DNA of 64,000 nucleotides from Cryptomeria japonica (Eukaryota; Streptophyta; Pinopsida; Cupressales; Cupressaceae), in the NCBI RefSeq assembly GCF_030272615.1, contig NC_081408.1:766975330-767039329 (forward strand). The letters run 5' to 3'. The notes under the pieces are model-generated. The model was not told the DNA's origin and did not search any database. It saw nothing but the letters and a program-made list of their open reading frames with translations. Positions 22,463 through 33,985 of this stretch are shown one piece after another. Each line of letters starts with the position of its first letter. The first letter of the stretch is position 1. The position numbers and the translations under genes were made by a program.

Positions 22463-25400
22463 TTACTGCTCTATTACCGATACGGGTTCAGATGAACCTA
22501 TGAGATTATCAGCAATATCATTTATTTCCTTTTGTGCTCTGTTGATCCCTTTATCTGTGTCCTCTATAAAAATGTTAGTCTTGCATGAATCCTTGTATAA
22601 CTTCTTAAAGTCCATTATTGTTTTTCCTATTATCAGTAATAATGTATCAATGTGTTCCTTACATCTGTTTATTGACTCTTCAAAGAATTTTTCTTTTTCT
22701 TTATTCATTTTCTCACTGAATGTCTCCTCATTAATCTGATCAACTGTTAGTAGGTTGTCAATTATATACTTAAACAATGTGTCTAATTGGCTCAAAGAAT
22801 CTTTATTTTCCACATTGCACTTGGGTGCAATCAATTTTAAAATTGGGATGGTATCATCAATCGCCTTATATGCAAGTGCATTGCAATCTGTTATTTTCTT
22901 GATGGAATCCAACAATACCTCTGTTACATTGGTTGGTTTGAATTCTATTAAGGAGGAACCAGATGACTGTCCAACTATCTTAACAATTTGCAATCTGTCG
23001 GTGTGAGTAACCTCTTTGCTTATGTTGATCTTTGGTAGGTTAGTTTGAGTTTGCATCTCAACTAGAAAAGGCTTGGGTTTCTCCGCTATTGCCAGTGGCA
23101 TTGTTTCTATTTGAATTTTCACCTCAAATTTTTTCTCTTCAGGTTTCTCAATGTGTACCTCTGTCAGTTTCCCTGAGCTTTCCACTATCGATATCTCATT
23201 AGATTTAACTGTGTTATCAGTGGTCGGTTGCTCTAACTCAATTATTTTTTAGTGTGAGCACCAGTGGTATCTGTCACCATTCTAGTTCCAAGGGTATTAG
23301 TTGATTGTTCAATTTGTGTTTCAATCCCAATCTTAACATTTCCAACTATATCCTCAACATGTGTCTCTACTGCAATGTTCTTTACTGGTGGCTCAGTTGC
23401 CACATCTTTCTTCTCAGTGGTTTCCTTATCAACCACAATGTTTACTTCTTGTGTTTCAATATTTATAGTATATAACACCTCTGAATTAGGATTGGTGTCT
23501 TCATGTATTGTCTCCATACTCTCAATATTACCTGTTATTGGTGGTGTATCAAAAGTTTGAATTGGTGGAGTATTAGAAGGAGGTGGGGGCAAGTTATTTG
23601 TTACTTTTATGCTGGGAGGACCACCTACCTTGCCTTTACCTTTATCCTTATCATTTTGATAGACTCTGAAAGTCTTTGGTCATTTAAGTTCTTCTTTCTT
23701 TTCCTTTTCCACAAAGAAAATATCCCATTTTTCTATTGTTTCTTTAGATATCTCATTCACCATGCTAGCCATCAAAGCTACATGTGGGTGACTGGTGGAA
23801 GATACAGTCCTATTTGCCTCACTTATTAGTTCATCAATTTCTTCTGCTGACTTCACTAGGTGAATTGCAAGCAGTTTTTCTACCTTAATCTTCTTATCTA
23901 GTTCCACAATTGCTAATCTTTTTGCATCTAATCTTCTGTACAAGTCACTTGGTAGATCATCTACAACTTGTATCAAAAATTTCTTATATATGTCTAAGTT
24001 TAAAATAACATTGTTTTCTATACTTTCCTTTTCTTCATTTGTAAAAGTGTTATACATTTTGCTAACATTTGACAAGTTTCCATCTTTAGTTATTTCATTT
24101 AGAAGATTGTCTAAGGGAGGGATAACTTGTTTTTCCTTCTTCTTCCTTGGGGTCATTTTCCTTACCAGAGGCCTTACTAGCTTTCTTGGGTGCAGGAGAG
24201 GGTACTGATGAGGGTTTTCTTTTTCTTTCTACCCTTTTGAATTATGTCAGTATTTCACTATCAAAGAAGGTAGCAACCAATGAAAGATGTGCTTCCAGTT
24301 GTATCCCTTCCAAGTCACTCTCCTCGATACTAGTGATGTTTAACAAGTCTTCCTTAATTTCTTTTGCCTATTTTGTTTCTTTTCTAATTGTTTGTTTTGT
24401 TTTCTTCATTCATTTCAATGATTGAACTTTGCTTTCAATAGTTTCAACATTTCCAAATACTTCTTCTATAGGTTCTTTAGGAGCTTCGAGTAGGTCTTTT
24501 GCATGTGTTTCTATTATGTTTCCATCTACCACATAACCCATCTCTGTAACTCAAACTATTCTTGGAACCACTGCCTCCATCCAGATTTCATCCTTCTTTA
24601 TAACAAAGCATATTTCCTTTTGGTATTTATCAGCTATGTTTTGAGATAGTCTCTCCCTAGTCTTCCTTCTAGCCTTTAATGCTTGAAAGTGTTCAATTAT
24701 GTTCTTTTCTCTGTCATCTCTTATGCCATTAAGAATGTCCAAAAGTTGTTTTCCTATCGATATGTCAAAGCCAAATTATTTTCTACCTATACCTGTAACT
24801 TCCTTGGTGATGTATAGCATCAGGCATACCAGTAGATTTCCAAATCTGAATGTGCCTTTCTTGTCACCCATAATTTTTTTCAGATTGTCAATTAGTTCAT
24901 CCTTTAGCCATTCATATATGTCAATCTTTGCATTATTGTTTACCATGTCATAAGCACTCTTGATACATAAACTAGAAACAAAGTTTAGTCTATTAGCATG
25001 CGTAGTCTTGTATCCTAGAATCATGCTAATGAATCTTACATTAATATCCTTCACATAATTGACTCTTAAGGATGTGCTATCATGTGTTGCACTAGTTAGG
25101 GTCATTATAGTGTTGTTTGGAACCTTTTTAGTCTTATCAGGCCTGCTACCAGTGGAAGGTAAGCCTATCACTACCCTAACTACTTCTCTTGTTATCTTGT
25201 GGATGGAATCTAGCCAAAAGAACTCCCCATGAACTCTACTCAATACAATCCTTATAACTTCATTGGGAAAATCAAGAATGCTAAGTATCTCCACAAAACC
25301 TAGGGTTTCAATTATCTTGTGTTTTGGCTTTACATTAGCATTTTCATCACAAATTACAGTCCTATACATGTTCATAATCTCATCAGCACCAAGTTCTTCA

Positions 25401-25588
25401 ATATGACAATGCATGTAAATCCTAGGGTCTTTAGCATATGCAACTCCTTTGGGTATTTTAGAAAATGCTCCTAGGGTATCATCTTGCTTCGCAACTTTGG
25501 GACTGATCTTAAATACGGGCCTAGAGCATTTAACCACTTCAATTACAATAGGGTTTGCAATGAATTCAGGTGCAGAGGAGGAAGCCAT
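22463..25588 (-). pseudogene. Long unknown ORF of the 6.6-kb LTR element
   Basis: The best part starts with Met at 25588 (MASSSAPEFIANPIVIEVVK) and is open for 270 codons to 24776. The text continues through further open pieces (24551-24742, 23680-24156, 23242-23592, 22463-23185) separated by single stops or shifts, so the original protein had about 1000 residues. Residues 120-147 (HGEFFWLDSIHKITREVVRV, then VIGLPSTG) resemble the motif of PMD-like proteins. The C-terminal half is Lys/Glu/Ile-rich and probably coiled coil. I recognise no enzyme domain. The usual gene order puts it in the pol position, but there is no sign of protease, RT, RNase H or integrase. Confidence 0.6.
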
Positions 25589-25999
25589 TGTATAAATACC
25601 TTAATATGCCTTTAGGTTTTGATTGCTTGAATGATTTGCTTCACTTCTCACTATGGAATCCTTCGCTCAGGTTTTTCATGCTCTAAGGAAGTTTGAATGC
25701 TCGGTGAATGAAAAAAAGTGAAAAACACTTGCTTTATAATGTCATTTCCTTTAACTACTACAATAAATGCCTGTTGGTTAAGTGAAACTTAACACATCTG
25801 TTAGTAAAGAAGCATTTCAACTTCGTACCATCAACTGAGAGTAAACTAGCATGATTTTAAATTTGTTGCCACACCCCCAAAAGGTTTCTTTTTAGTTAGA
25901 TGAATAATCTCCTATTGTTGGAGTGATACTCTGTTCTACCACTGAAGGAATAGCTTCATTAAAATTCTGATTTGACTTTCTAATCCATTATTTTGAAAA

Positions 26000-26460
26000 T
26001 TATTGCTTTACCTCTTCAACCTTCTCTTTACCTTTCAAATTGGATCCTTTGTTATTTGTCGGAGATGCCTTACCTCTACAAAATTTTGCAATATGTCCAA
26101 TCTTGTTACAAGAATAACAAGTCACATTATTTTTCTAAATACCTTTTCCATATCTTATGCCGGTATGTGTTCTGCATTGATTAGATAAGTGTCCAAATCT
26201 TTCACAAACATAACATCTTACATTCATTCTACAATTTTCTAATTTATGACCAATTTTGTTGCATTTAGAACATTGTCCGATGGGTGCATTAGTGTTCTGA
26301 TAGTTTCTAGATCTACATTGATTTTCTCTATGACCATACTTGTTACAGTTAAAGCATTTCCCATTAAATTTGTATGCATTAGGTTGTCTTACCGGTTTAC
26401 TGCAATCATGATTGTTTGCAGTACCAGAGCTTTCACCAACTTCAAAGCCAAGGCCATTAG
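26000..26460 (-). pseudogene. gag: Four tandem CCHC zinc knuckles (gag-like)
   Basis: Four consecutive C-x2-C-x4-H-x4-C knuckles are read on the minus strand: CFNCNKYGHRENQCR (about 26313-26357), CSKCNKIGHKLENCR (about 26229-26276), CYVCERFGHLSNQCR (about 26171-26216) and CYSCNKIGHIAKFCR (about 26074-26121). All ligands are intact. Knuckles of this type bind RNA in Gag nucleocapsids. One in-frame stop separates knuckles three and four. The array follows a coiled coil and precedes the unknown ORF, so it is probably the gag C-terminus. Confidence 0.85.
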
Positions 26461-26503
26461 TATCTCCATTAGGTTTCTAATTTTTCAGCATGTTATCAAG
26501 CTC

Positions 26504-26998
26504 CTATGAACTTTTCTTGAATTTCTCTTTGCGTTGATTTACAACAACCAACTCATTTTCCAAGATTCCCTTTTGTCTCAAGAGTTCAGTTCTATCATTT
26601 TGTGTATGCATCAAATCTGTCTTCAACATATCATTTTCATGACTGAGTCTTGTTTTTTCATTTCCAACATCATTTAGTCTTCTAACCAAGTCATCTTCTT
26701 TCTTCTTTATGTCTTTACAAAACCTCATAGTCATATCTTGCATCTCATTCCTCATAGTACTGTTTTCCTGTCTCAACTTGTTCACAAGGCCATTAAGAGT
26801 TTCTTTTTCACCATCATCATTCTGCATCTTTTCAGAAAGTTCTCTTCTTTTGTTCCTAGCAATAGTTATATTTTATTGAAGTCCTTGAATGATTTCTTGT
26901 ACAGTCTTCAAATAATCTTCAAGTTTCATATTCTTCAACTTTTCTGCATAATAATCTGAAAGAACTATTTCCAATCGCTTTCTCAAGTTTTCCATCTA
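26504..26998 (-). pseudogene. Coiled-coil N-terminal gag-like segment
   Basis: An open stretch at 26504-26827 (107 codons) encodes a charged heptad-like helix (NKLRQENSTMRNEMQDMTMR, ENDMLKTDLMHTQNDRTELL) typical of a coiled coil. Similar text extends back toward 26998 in a broken frame (KLENLRKRLEIVLSDYYAEK). It sits between the LTR and the zinc knuckles, as gag would. Function beyond oligomerisation cannot be read from the sequence. Confidence 0.55.
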
Positions 26999-27053
26999 TA
27001 CCGGTGTCAGAATCTTCCTCAAGTCGTTAGTCTTTTGAAAATAGAGGACCAGG

Positions 27054-27790
27054 CTCTGAATCAGTATCTAACTGGTTAATGGATTTTCTTGACTTATTAA
27101 GTAAATTGCATTCCAAAATAGTCTACCGGTAAACAAGAATTAATGTAGTAAATACGAACAATAAACACAACATAGAAAGCACACCATAACACAATATTTT
27201 TGGCGAGGAAACCTGGTGTGGGAAAAAACTCGGTGGGGATTTGTGACCCAGAATATTCACTCATTGTCCAATAAATGAATATTACTTATAGTATGTGGTG
27301 CCTGCACATGCTAGAAGGTTCACTGCCTAGAGCTCACTGCTTAATTACAAAAGGAAGTCTCACTGACTTGCAAAAGTGGATTATAGAAATCCAAAGTGAT
27401 GTATTGCTAAAAAAGGCATCTGCTATGTCAGGTTCAGTATCGGTTTAATCTCTTACAATAACCATAAACCTTACTTCAATATTCGCTCATCATATCCATC
27501 TATATCCTTACTTACTTAATGTTCCTACAAGATCTCATACTTATATGAGTCTTATTACAATATGCCATGTCGGCTTACAAAAAGATATTACAATTAAATA
27601 TATTATGCAATAAACAAAATCATGTTGGCCAGGGTGGTGGTAATCATCTTTGTCACTGTCGGTGAACTATCTGTCGGTGTATAGTTTGTCGGTGTTGGTG
27701 TTTGTCGGTGTCATAGGATTGCAAGGTTTCCATCAATGACAATACCTTCAATCACCTACAATTTCTCATTGAAGTGTACATTTACTAGCA
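27054..27790 (-). mobile_element. 5' LTR of the 6.6-kb element, inner edge deleted
   Basis: Pairs with 21178-21942. The inner end goes from TGATTCA directly into GAGCCTGGTCC, the second half of a tRNA-Met-type primer-binding site. The LTR terminus and the first half of that site were therefore lost, apparently by a deletion between two TCA triplets. Confidence 0.85.
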
Positions 27791-28620
27791 CTATCCAATC
27801 ATGAATCCTAGTCCATGGATGAGATCAACCGACTCCACTAGTGAGGATCATGAGGATACTTGGGATTACTAGGAAGAGAGAGAGGAGGGAGAGGAGGACG
27901 AGGAGGTGGATGTTTCCCTTCACTCCAAACATAACATCATAGCCATAGATCCCCCTACAAGACAAGATGTATCTAGAGATGCAGAGAAGGAAGCCCTAGA
28001 GAGGCCAATCTTGAGCTTAAGCCAACCATCTTCAATAGGCCTACATCCGAGGTATAGAAGCACTATGAGCGTAGAGAGGGGAGTGGCTCTAGACTACCAA
28101 TGACTGTAGTAAAGACCCCTATCATATCTGAACCACACTGGCAAGAGGGAGATCCAGGTAAAGGATTATTATTATTTTAATTTAATCATTTGAAATTTTA
28201 AAGATGATGTTTGTATAATTAATCTCGTTCTCTCTTCTACAGTTGGCATACAGGAAGGGTGAGCTTTGTTCTAGCATACACTATTTGATATCATCATTGC
28301 ATCATATATTCCTTTGTCTCAACAAATCATACATAGATCCTAGAGGAGCATGGGATGACACAAGGATTTATTTGATTCAGTGTAGATAGAGATGGAGCTC
28401 AGATGAGAGGAGATGGAGTAGCTACTGCACGATCTTACATAGGCACCAATGGATTCGACCATGTATCAGGGTATACTTATGGATCGATATGGGAGGAGAT
28501 CATCTAGGAGTCACTCTCAATCCTCTACCCTCCTCTACACTCCCATGCTACAACCATGGTAGAGGCCAAAGGGCTCATGTAGAGATCACATTTTGTGTTT
28601 AGTGGTCGATTTAATATATG
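27791..28620 (+). pseudogene. PMD pseudogene, 3' part
   Basis: Continues the gene interrupted at 21177. After the duplicated CTATC the text reads on in frame from LDY into PIMNPSPWMRSTDSTSEDHE. A Glu-rich stretch and an open 65-codon piece (27906-28103, SRDAEKEALERPILSLSQPS) follow. A GT...AG interval (GGTAAAGG at about 28156; TTCTACAG at about 28243) looks like an intron, followed by another coding-like block (RKGELCSSIHYLISSLHHIF, RGAWDDTRIYL). The acidic linker after the PMD and the exon structure are compatible with a PMD gene. In-frame stops show it is dead. Confidence 0.5.
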
Positions 28621-29110
28621 ATGTATCTCAAATATCTTCCTTTTAATTTCAAAATGATGCATGATATTTTTTTGATTGAAAATAAAAAATGGAAATGTAC
28701 ATGTATGTCTAATTTAATTATTCTTTGAATGATTTCTCAATACTTCATTATTAAATTGAAACCTATGTGATTTAAGTAAACAACTAAGTGTTTAATTAAA
28801 TACAACAAGTGATGATGTAGAAATGTGTTTAAGTTAAACTACATAACTAATGTGATCTAATTAAAGATATACAACTTTATGTATCCTAACTCGAACACCT
28901 AAAGAAAAGTGAATGATAAGCTAGAATAACATAATGTAAATTCCATAAAATTTTACATATTAAATTCAAGACAATCAAAACTTAAAAGATGTTTGTCAAG
29001 AATGAAGTAATATTGATTAAATACCAATAATTCAATACTACATACTTTAACTAAGACATGCTAACACACCATACAATCAAGATTAAAGAGAGAAAGAAAA
29101 GGAGAGAAAA
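28621..29110. other. AT-rich spacer, nothing recognised
   Basis: No coding or repeat signal is supported. Confidence 0.5.
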
Positions 29111-29908
29111 CATATCTAGGCATAGCATCTAGGAAGATGCATAGCATTTATGAGTTCCTTAAGAGGTGTACCTTCCATATCTACCATTTTATAGAGACCT
29201 AATTAGTAGACCTCAGTGATGATATATTGTCCAAGCCATTTCAAGCTAAAATTTTGTTTTTCCTCGTGTAAATAATTCATGTTGTGTTGATTCTAATAGA
29301 GAGCTAAATCAACAAAGAAGGAATGTTGAATAACTTTGTCATTGCATCATTGTTGTTAGGACTTATGATATACTTTAATGTGCTCAAGAGAATTTATGCA
29401 TTGCTCACCAAGAATTTCAAGTTGTTGAAGGTGTTATTCTTAATAAGAATCATTGTGAACTATCCCTTTAAGAGAAATTATCAATGATGGAATCTCTAAC
29501 TCTAAAGGCATAATTGCATTGACACCATAAATAAGATTGTAAGGAGTAGTATCCATTTCTATGTGAACACTTGTCTGATAAAACCAAATAGCATAGGTTA
29601 ATTATGTCAATACTTACCATGCTTATTTATGGTCTTATGAAGAATTTTCTTGATATTAGAAGCCTCATCTTGACCATTAGATTGAGGATAATAAGGTGTT
29701 GAAAAATGAAGTTGGATACGATATTTCTCAAGAAATTTCTTCAAATATTTATTCTTGACTGAGGTACCATTACCAGAAATCAAAGTGAAAGGTATACCAG
29801 ATCGAGAAATAATGTTATCAAAGAGGAATTGATATATTACTTTAGTGGTGGTGGATCAAAGAGGAACCGCTTCTACCCACTGTAAAATAATCTGTAGTGG
29901 TGATTATG
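29110..29908 (-). pseudogene. pol: Ty3/Gypsy integrase remnant
   Basis: No long ORF survives, but the minus strand reads as the C-terminal half of a Gypsy integrase in shifting frames: ITTTDYFT then WVEAVPL; IISRSGIPFTLISGNGTSVK (core D-N-G-T region with Asp replaced by Gly); LHFSTPYYPQSNGQDEASN with the catalytic Glu; TTPYNLIYGVNAIMPLELEI; and a GPY/F-like ending (LGQYIITEVY, LYKMVDMEGTPL, NAMHLPRCYA). It lies between 28.6 kb spacer and an LTR-like fragment. No gag, RT or LTR partner is attached. Confidence 0.75.
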
Positions 29909-30552
29909 AAAGTGTAAGGAAGTTAAGTAGTGGAACAACTTCCTACACTAATCTAGAGAGGAGGGTAATGCAAAAAGTTTATAAATCTTTACAACAATTA
30001 CAGAAAATAGAAATAGATATAATAACATTCAAACCATAACACAATTATTTAGGTGGGGAAAACCCTTTTGGGAGAAAAACCCCACACTCCAAAATCCGCC
30101 CAATATATTATTCTGCAATCAAAATAGATTACAAGATATTTGTAGAGAAATCTCTTTGCAGGAGTACCACTAATCAGAGATTTAGAGGTAACTTAATAGT
30201 TATAAAACTCTTAGACACAACCTCTATCTCATGCACATAATATATAGGAGATACAATACAAGAAACCATCAAACGGTATTATAAAACCATGGTCTAAAAC
30301 CACCCAATAAGGTGTGGCCGACCTTATCTCCCTTCTAGATGCCCTATGACATGTGTCCCTCCCTTTTACAACTCATTTATGTGTCCGATGTATTTTATAT
30401 TTCCTATTGAGGAGTACAAACTTTTAGAGGCCATAACTTGAGAACCATGTCTCTTATTGACAAACCATTTGTAGTGCCAAAAAGATTACGAAGTTCTTTA
30501 TTGCCTCATAAATAGTTATGTCATATATCTTATTATTTAATAAATTATGTTT
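29909..30552. mobile_element. LTR-like fragment
   Basis: It contains GGTGGGGAAAACCCTTTTGG and GAGAAAAACCCC (about 30052-30085), the palindrome-like block seen in the Copia-type LTRs of this window. No ends, target duplication or internal region was identified. Confidence 0.4.
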
Positions 30553-30573
30553 ACATATATATATATATATATA
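30553..30573. repeat. (TA)n microsatellite
   Basis: About ten TA units just upstream of the transposase copy 2. Confidence 0.9.
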
Positions 30574-30599
30574 ATATTATTCTATTTAGGACAACGAAT

Positions 30600-32957
30600 A
30601 TTAATGATAAGAAAGAACAAGCGAGGAATAGTGGAACAATGAGAGGTAGAAAAGGAAAGACAAAGGTAGTGTATGAAGAAATTACATGACATAAGAGAAA
30701 TTGGACAAGAAGGTATGCCATCCTCAGCATCTCAATTTGATTTACCAAATGAACATAATGCAATTGAAGAAGATATCACAATGAATAATCAAATAAATTA
30801 TGAACATGCACCAACAATATTTAATTTACCGTATGAACCTAATACAATTGAAGAAGAGACCACATTGAATATTTAGTTAAATGATGAACATACACCAGCT
30901 CAATTTGATGCGATGAATGTACCTAATGTACACAATACATCAATGTTAACACCTCTTAGAATCATTCATAGGAAACCAAAGTATCTAATTGACATCGATG
31001 AGAATATTTTGAAGTCAATGCTCGATAAAATGAATTAATGAACTTGTAGGAGAATGGTTAAAAGAATATGGCAAAAATATTTTGAAAACTTAAATCAAAC
31101 TCCATGATGCCAATTAATTGTTGAAATGATTAAAAATTTGAATTTTAGAGAGACAATAAAAATTCTAGGCCTAAGATCATCTGAAAGTAATGGCAAAAGA
31201 ACAATTGTGAGAAATCTATTTTATGCATATCAATCTATTGGTTCAAAATCATGTACTAAAGATTCTAATGTTACTTGAAATGTTATTACATCAACCATAA
31301 TGAGCAAGAAATTAAAAAAAGATCATTTGATAAGAAAAACAAGTAAATCATTAAACATGAGTAAAACAACATTACGTAAAGCATTAGATAGGCAAAAGAA
31401 AATAGAGAATTCTAACAATTATTCTCTTTGGGCATTCTTGGGTAGATTACCATGCAAAGACAAGGTTGTTGTTGATGCACTAAAAACATTAATTGAAACT
31501 TTTTGGCATGACAACACAAGGGTTTTTCTTAACCAAAGAGATGTTGCTAGAAGGCAAATTGGATCTAGAAATCGTGAACCACATGCCAAACACTATTTGG
31601 ATATGACTCAAATAAAATTTTTATGAAATATTCCTCCAAAAGTTTCCTCAAATAAGAATTAGTCAAAGATTTTTTGAAATGGAAAAATATTTTTATGTTA
31701 AGATTAATCATGTACACACCGCATGTTGTTGTAGGATGCATATTAATTTTTTCATGCTCTATGATATTTATTGTCATATATGTTGTACTTTGCACACTAA
31801 CGATGTTTTGCAGGAATAAATTTTACAACCACCTCCTAAGTCACCAAGAGAATTTATTTTAAGTGTGTTATGTAAAAGAGATGATAGTTGTATTTATTAT
31901 AAGATGATGTGTTTGAAAGGTTCTTGTGCTACATGTGGTGGTTTGCAACATTTGCCAAGATGTCTACATTTGGATAGCACAAATAATATTGGTAAGAAAC
32001 TAGTTTCTTTTGGAAAGAATAAGATGGTGACATATGAGGGTAAAGATGGAAAAGAATTGAAGAGATGTGAGTTAGTGAAAAAAGATACGTGTAGCTGATT
32101 TTATGAGAACATTTAAAGAGAAACTAGTTTATGAGTACATAATGCATACACATAGAGCTCGGTGGTTAGATGAGAAATTCAATTTATCCAAGTACACATT
32201 TCCTCTTGGTACCATTGTCTCTATAATTTATTTTTCTGAAAATTATACACTACAACTTCAAAATGAAGTGCAATCTATGTATTACCATTCTACACAAGTT
32301 TCTATTTTTGTACACATAACATTCATGCATGCAAATGATAGCATAGAGGAGGATAGAAAGATTGTAAGAGAGTATCACTTCCACATAAGTGGTGATCATA
32401 CACATTCGTCAGAGTTTGTGAAAGGATTATTTAAAGTTTTCTATGATAGTTTAAGGGAAAGGAACATACGATATAAGCAACACATAATATGGTCAGATAA
32501 TTGTACCTCACAATTAAAAAACACAGGGATATTCTATTGGTTAAGTAGGATGCATGTGACAAGTAGTGTAGAATATTTTTGGAATTTCATTCTATAATAT
32601 GCAGGTCATGTGTACATAGTTGTTACATAAGAGAACAATGAAGAAGGAAAATATTACTTTTTGTGTCATTGTATTGAGCCTAAGAGAAGATTGACAACCA
32701 CAATCATTGATGGAGAGGGTATTGAGTATCCAATAGGGTCTGTTGTCATGACAGACACATGGATTAGGAGATACCCTATTAAGAATTCTGATGTTTGGTT
32801 GTTCGAGGACTTTGAAACACACAGACATATTCTTCATTTCTCCAACCTTGTTGTTGCAACAAATATTCATTTAATTAAGTATCGTGGTAGGCCCCATAAC
32901 AAGATTTTATGGAAAGTTTGTGAATCTAACCATGAGGCAATACTTGATATAATATAG
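30600..32957 (+). pseudogene. DDE-like transposase pseudogene (copy 2)
   Basis: Same family and domain order as the minus-strand copy at 12.4-15.4 kb: a basic start near 30600; a helical DNA-binding-like region (31300-31626, LNMSKTTLRKALDRQKKIEN, WAFLGRLPCKDKV); a Cys/His cluster (31865-32098, CLKGSCATCGGLQHLPRCLH); and an RNase-H-like core (32103-32597). In the core the first putative catalytic Asp is Tyr (32229-32231, IIYFSENYTL), while the second is intact (Asp 32496-32498, HIIWSDNCTSQLKN). The GHGKG region is missing: the text jumps at about 32604 from the first 'GH' to the C-terminal domain (GHVYIVV, GEGIEYPIGSVVMTDTWIRR). Stops and shifts confirm a pseudogene. Confidence 0.7.
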
Positions 32958-33063
32958 GTTAGAGGTGATTGAGAAGGCTCGGTTGATTGATTCTACGGTT
33001 CAGGGTAGAATCATTTTGAGAATTTTGTATATATCGTCAGCGAATTGTTCTATATTCATTTTT

Positions 33064-33250
33064 TGTATATATAAATGCCCATGAGCTGATTTGTAAATAT
33101 TTAGGGGAATAACTTTGTATATTTAAATGGCCATGAGCTTATTTGTACTTATTTAGATGCCAAATTTGTATATTTAAATGGCGATGAGCTGATTCACACA
33201 TATTTAAATGCCAAATTTTATATAAAAGCCCACGAGATGATTTGTAAAAT
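33064..33250. repeat. ~51-bp tandem repeat
   Basis: Three and a half units containing TATTTAAATGGCCATGAGCT begin near 33064, 33116, 33168 and 33219. They lie just downstream of the transposase copy 2, possibly in its 3' non-coding end. Confidence 0.75.
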
Positions 33251-33883
33251 ATTTTTTGAATATATGTGACTATATTTTGAATATCTTAAGGGTTTTGAGT
33301 TTATGTGATGTGATAAGGTCAATCATGACCATTCTTGATTATGCTTCAAGTTTCTTCAATCCAGCAATGACACACTCAAACTCCACAAACCCCATCCAAT
33401 CATGGAACATGCTTTAAATAGGTCACAACAACATAGATTCACTCAAGACCAAGAATTTCAACCCCAAACACCATACCAACTGAACATAATCAACCTTCAA
33501 TTTCTTTCTATAATCATGCACCCAACAAGAAGATAATAGGTATTCATCCAAAAAAACTTTTGTCCAAGCTTGATCCAAAAAACCTCTGCCATCTTTAGAT
33601 CCTTGGGTATAAAAATGTCACCAATTTCGTTTCACTATCATTTCGGGTAGGATATTATGGTATAGTACATTTGAAGAATAATGATGGGAAAGAGATTGGG
33701 TTGGCCGAGTTGGTTTGGAATTGAGATAAACCACATTTAGAAGTGGGACTTTTGACTTTTCCTGTGGTGAGTTTGCAATTAGAGAGCTTGGGAAGGAATT
33801 CTTTAAGAGGTATATGGGCCACAACTTTGGCATTAGCCCTAAAACATGTGAATGCACATTAGTTGTTGACGCCATTTGCTTTT
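33251..33883. other. Spacer, nothing recognised
   Basis: No coding or repeat family is supported. Confidence 0.45.
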
Positions 33884-33985
33884 GGCTATGTCATGCCAAG
33901 TTACAATAAATTATATATATTAGTATCACTATACCTGGCTATGTCATGCCAAGTTACAATAAATTATATATATTAGTATCACTGC
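33884..33985. repeat. 53-bp tandem duplication
   Basis: GGCTATGTCATGCCAAGTTA starts near 33884 and again at 33937. The two units are almost identical, so the duplication is recent relative to the surrounding repeats. Confidence 0.9.

Larger units (their letters stand above)
21173..27795 (-). mobile_element. 6.6-kb LTR element without pol, inserted in the PMD gene
   Basis: Two LTRs (21178-21942 and about 27054-27790) flank a 5.1-kb internal region, bounded by CTATC target duplications (21173-21177, 27791-27795). The minus strand is coding, because the polypurine tract lies next to the left LTR. The internal part has a coiled coil, four zinc knuckles and a long ORF, but no protease, integrase or reverse transcriptase was seen. 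It is a non-autonomous (LARD-like) element that would rely on enzymes from another element. Confidence 0.85.

Noticed and set aside
26246-26959. Plus-strand ORFs opposite the zinc knuckles and coiled coil
   Set aside because: Shadow frames; the minus strand has four perfect CCHC motifs.
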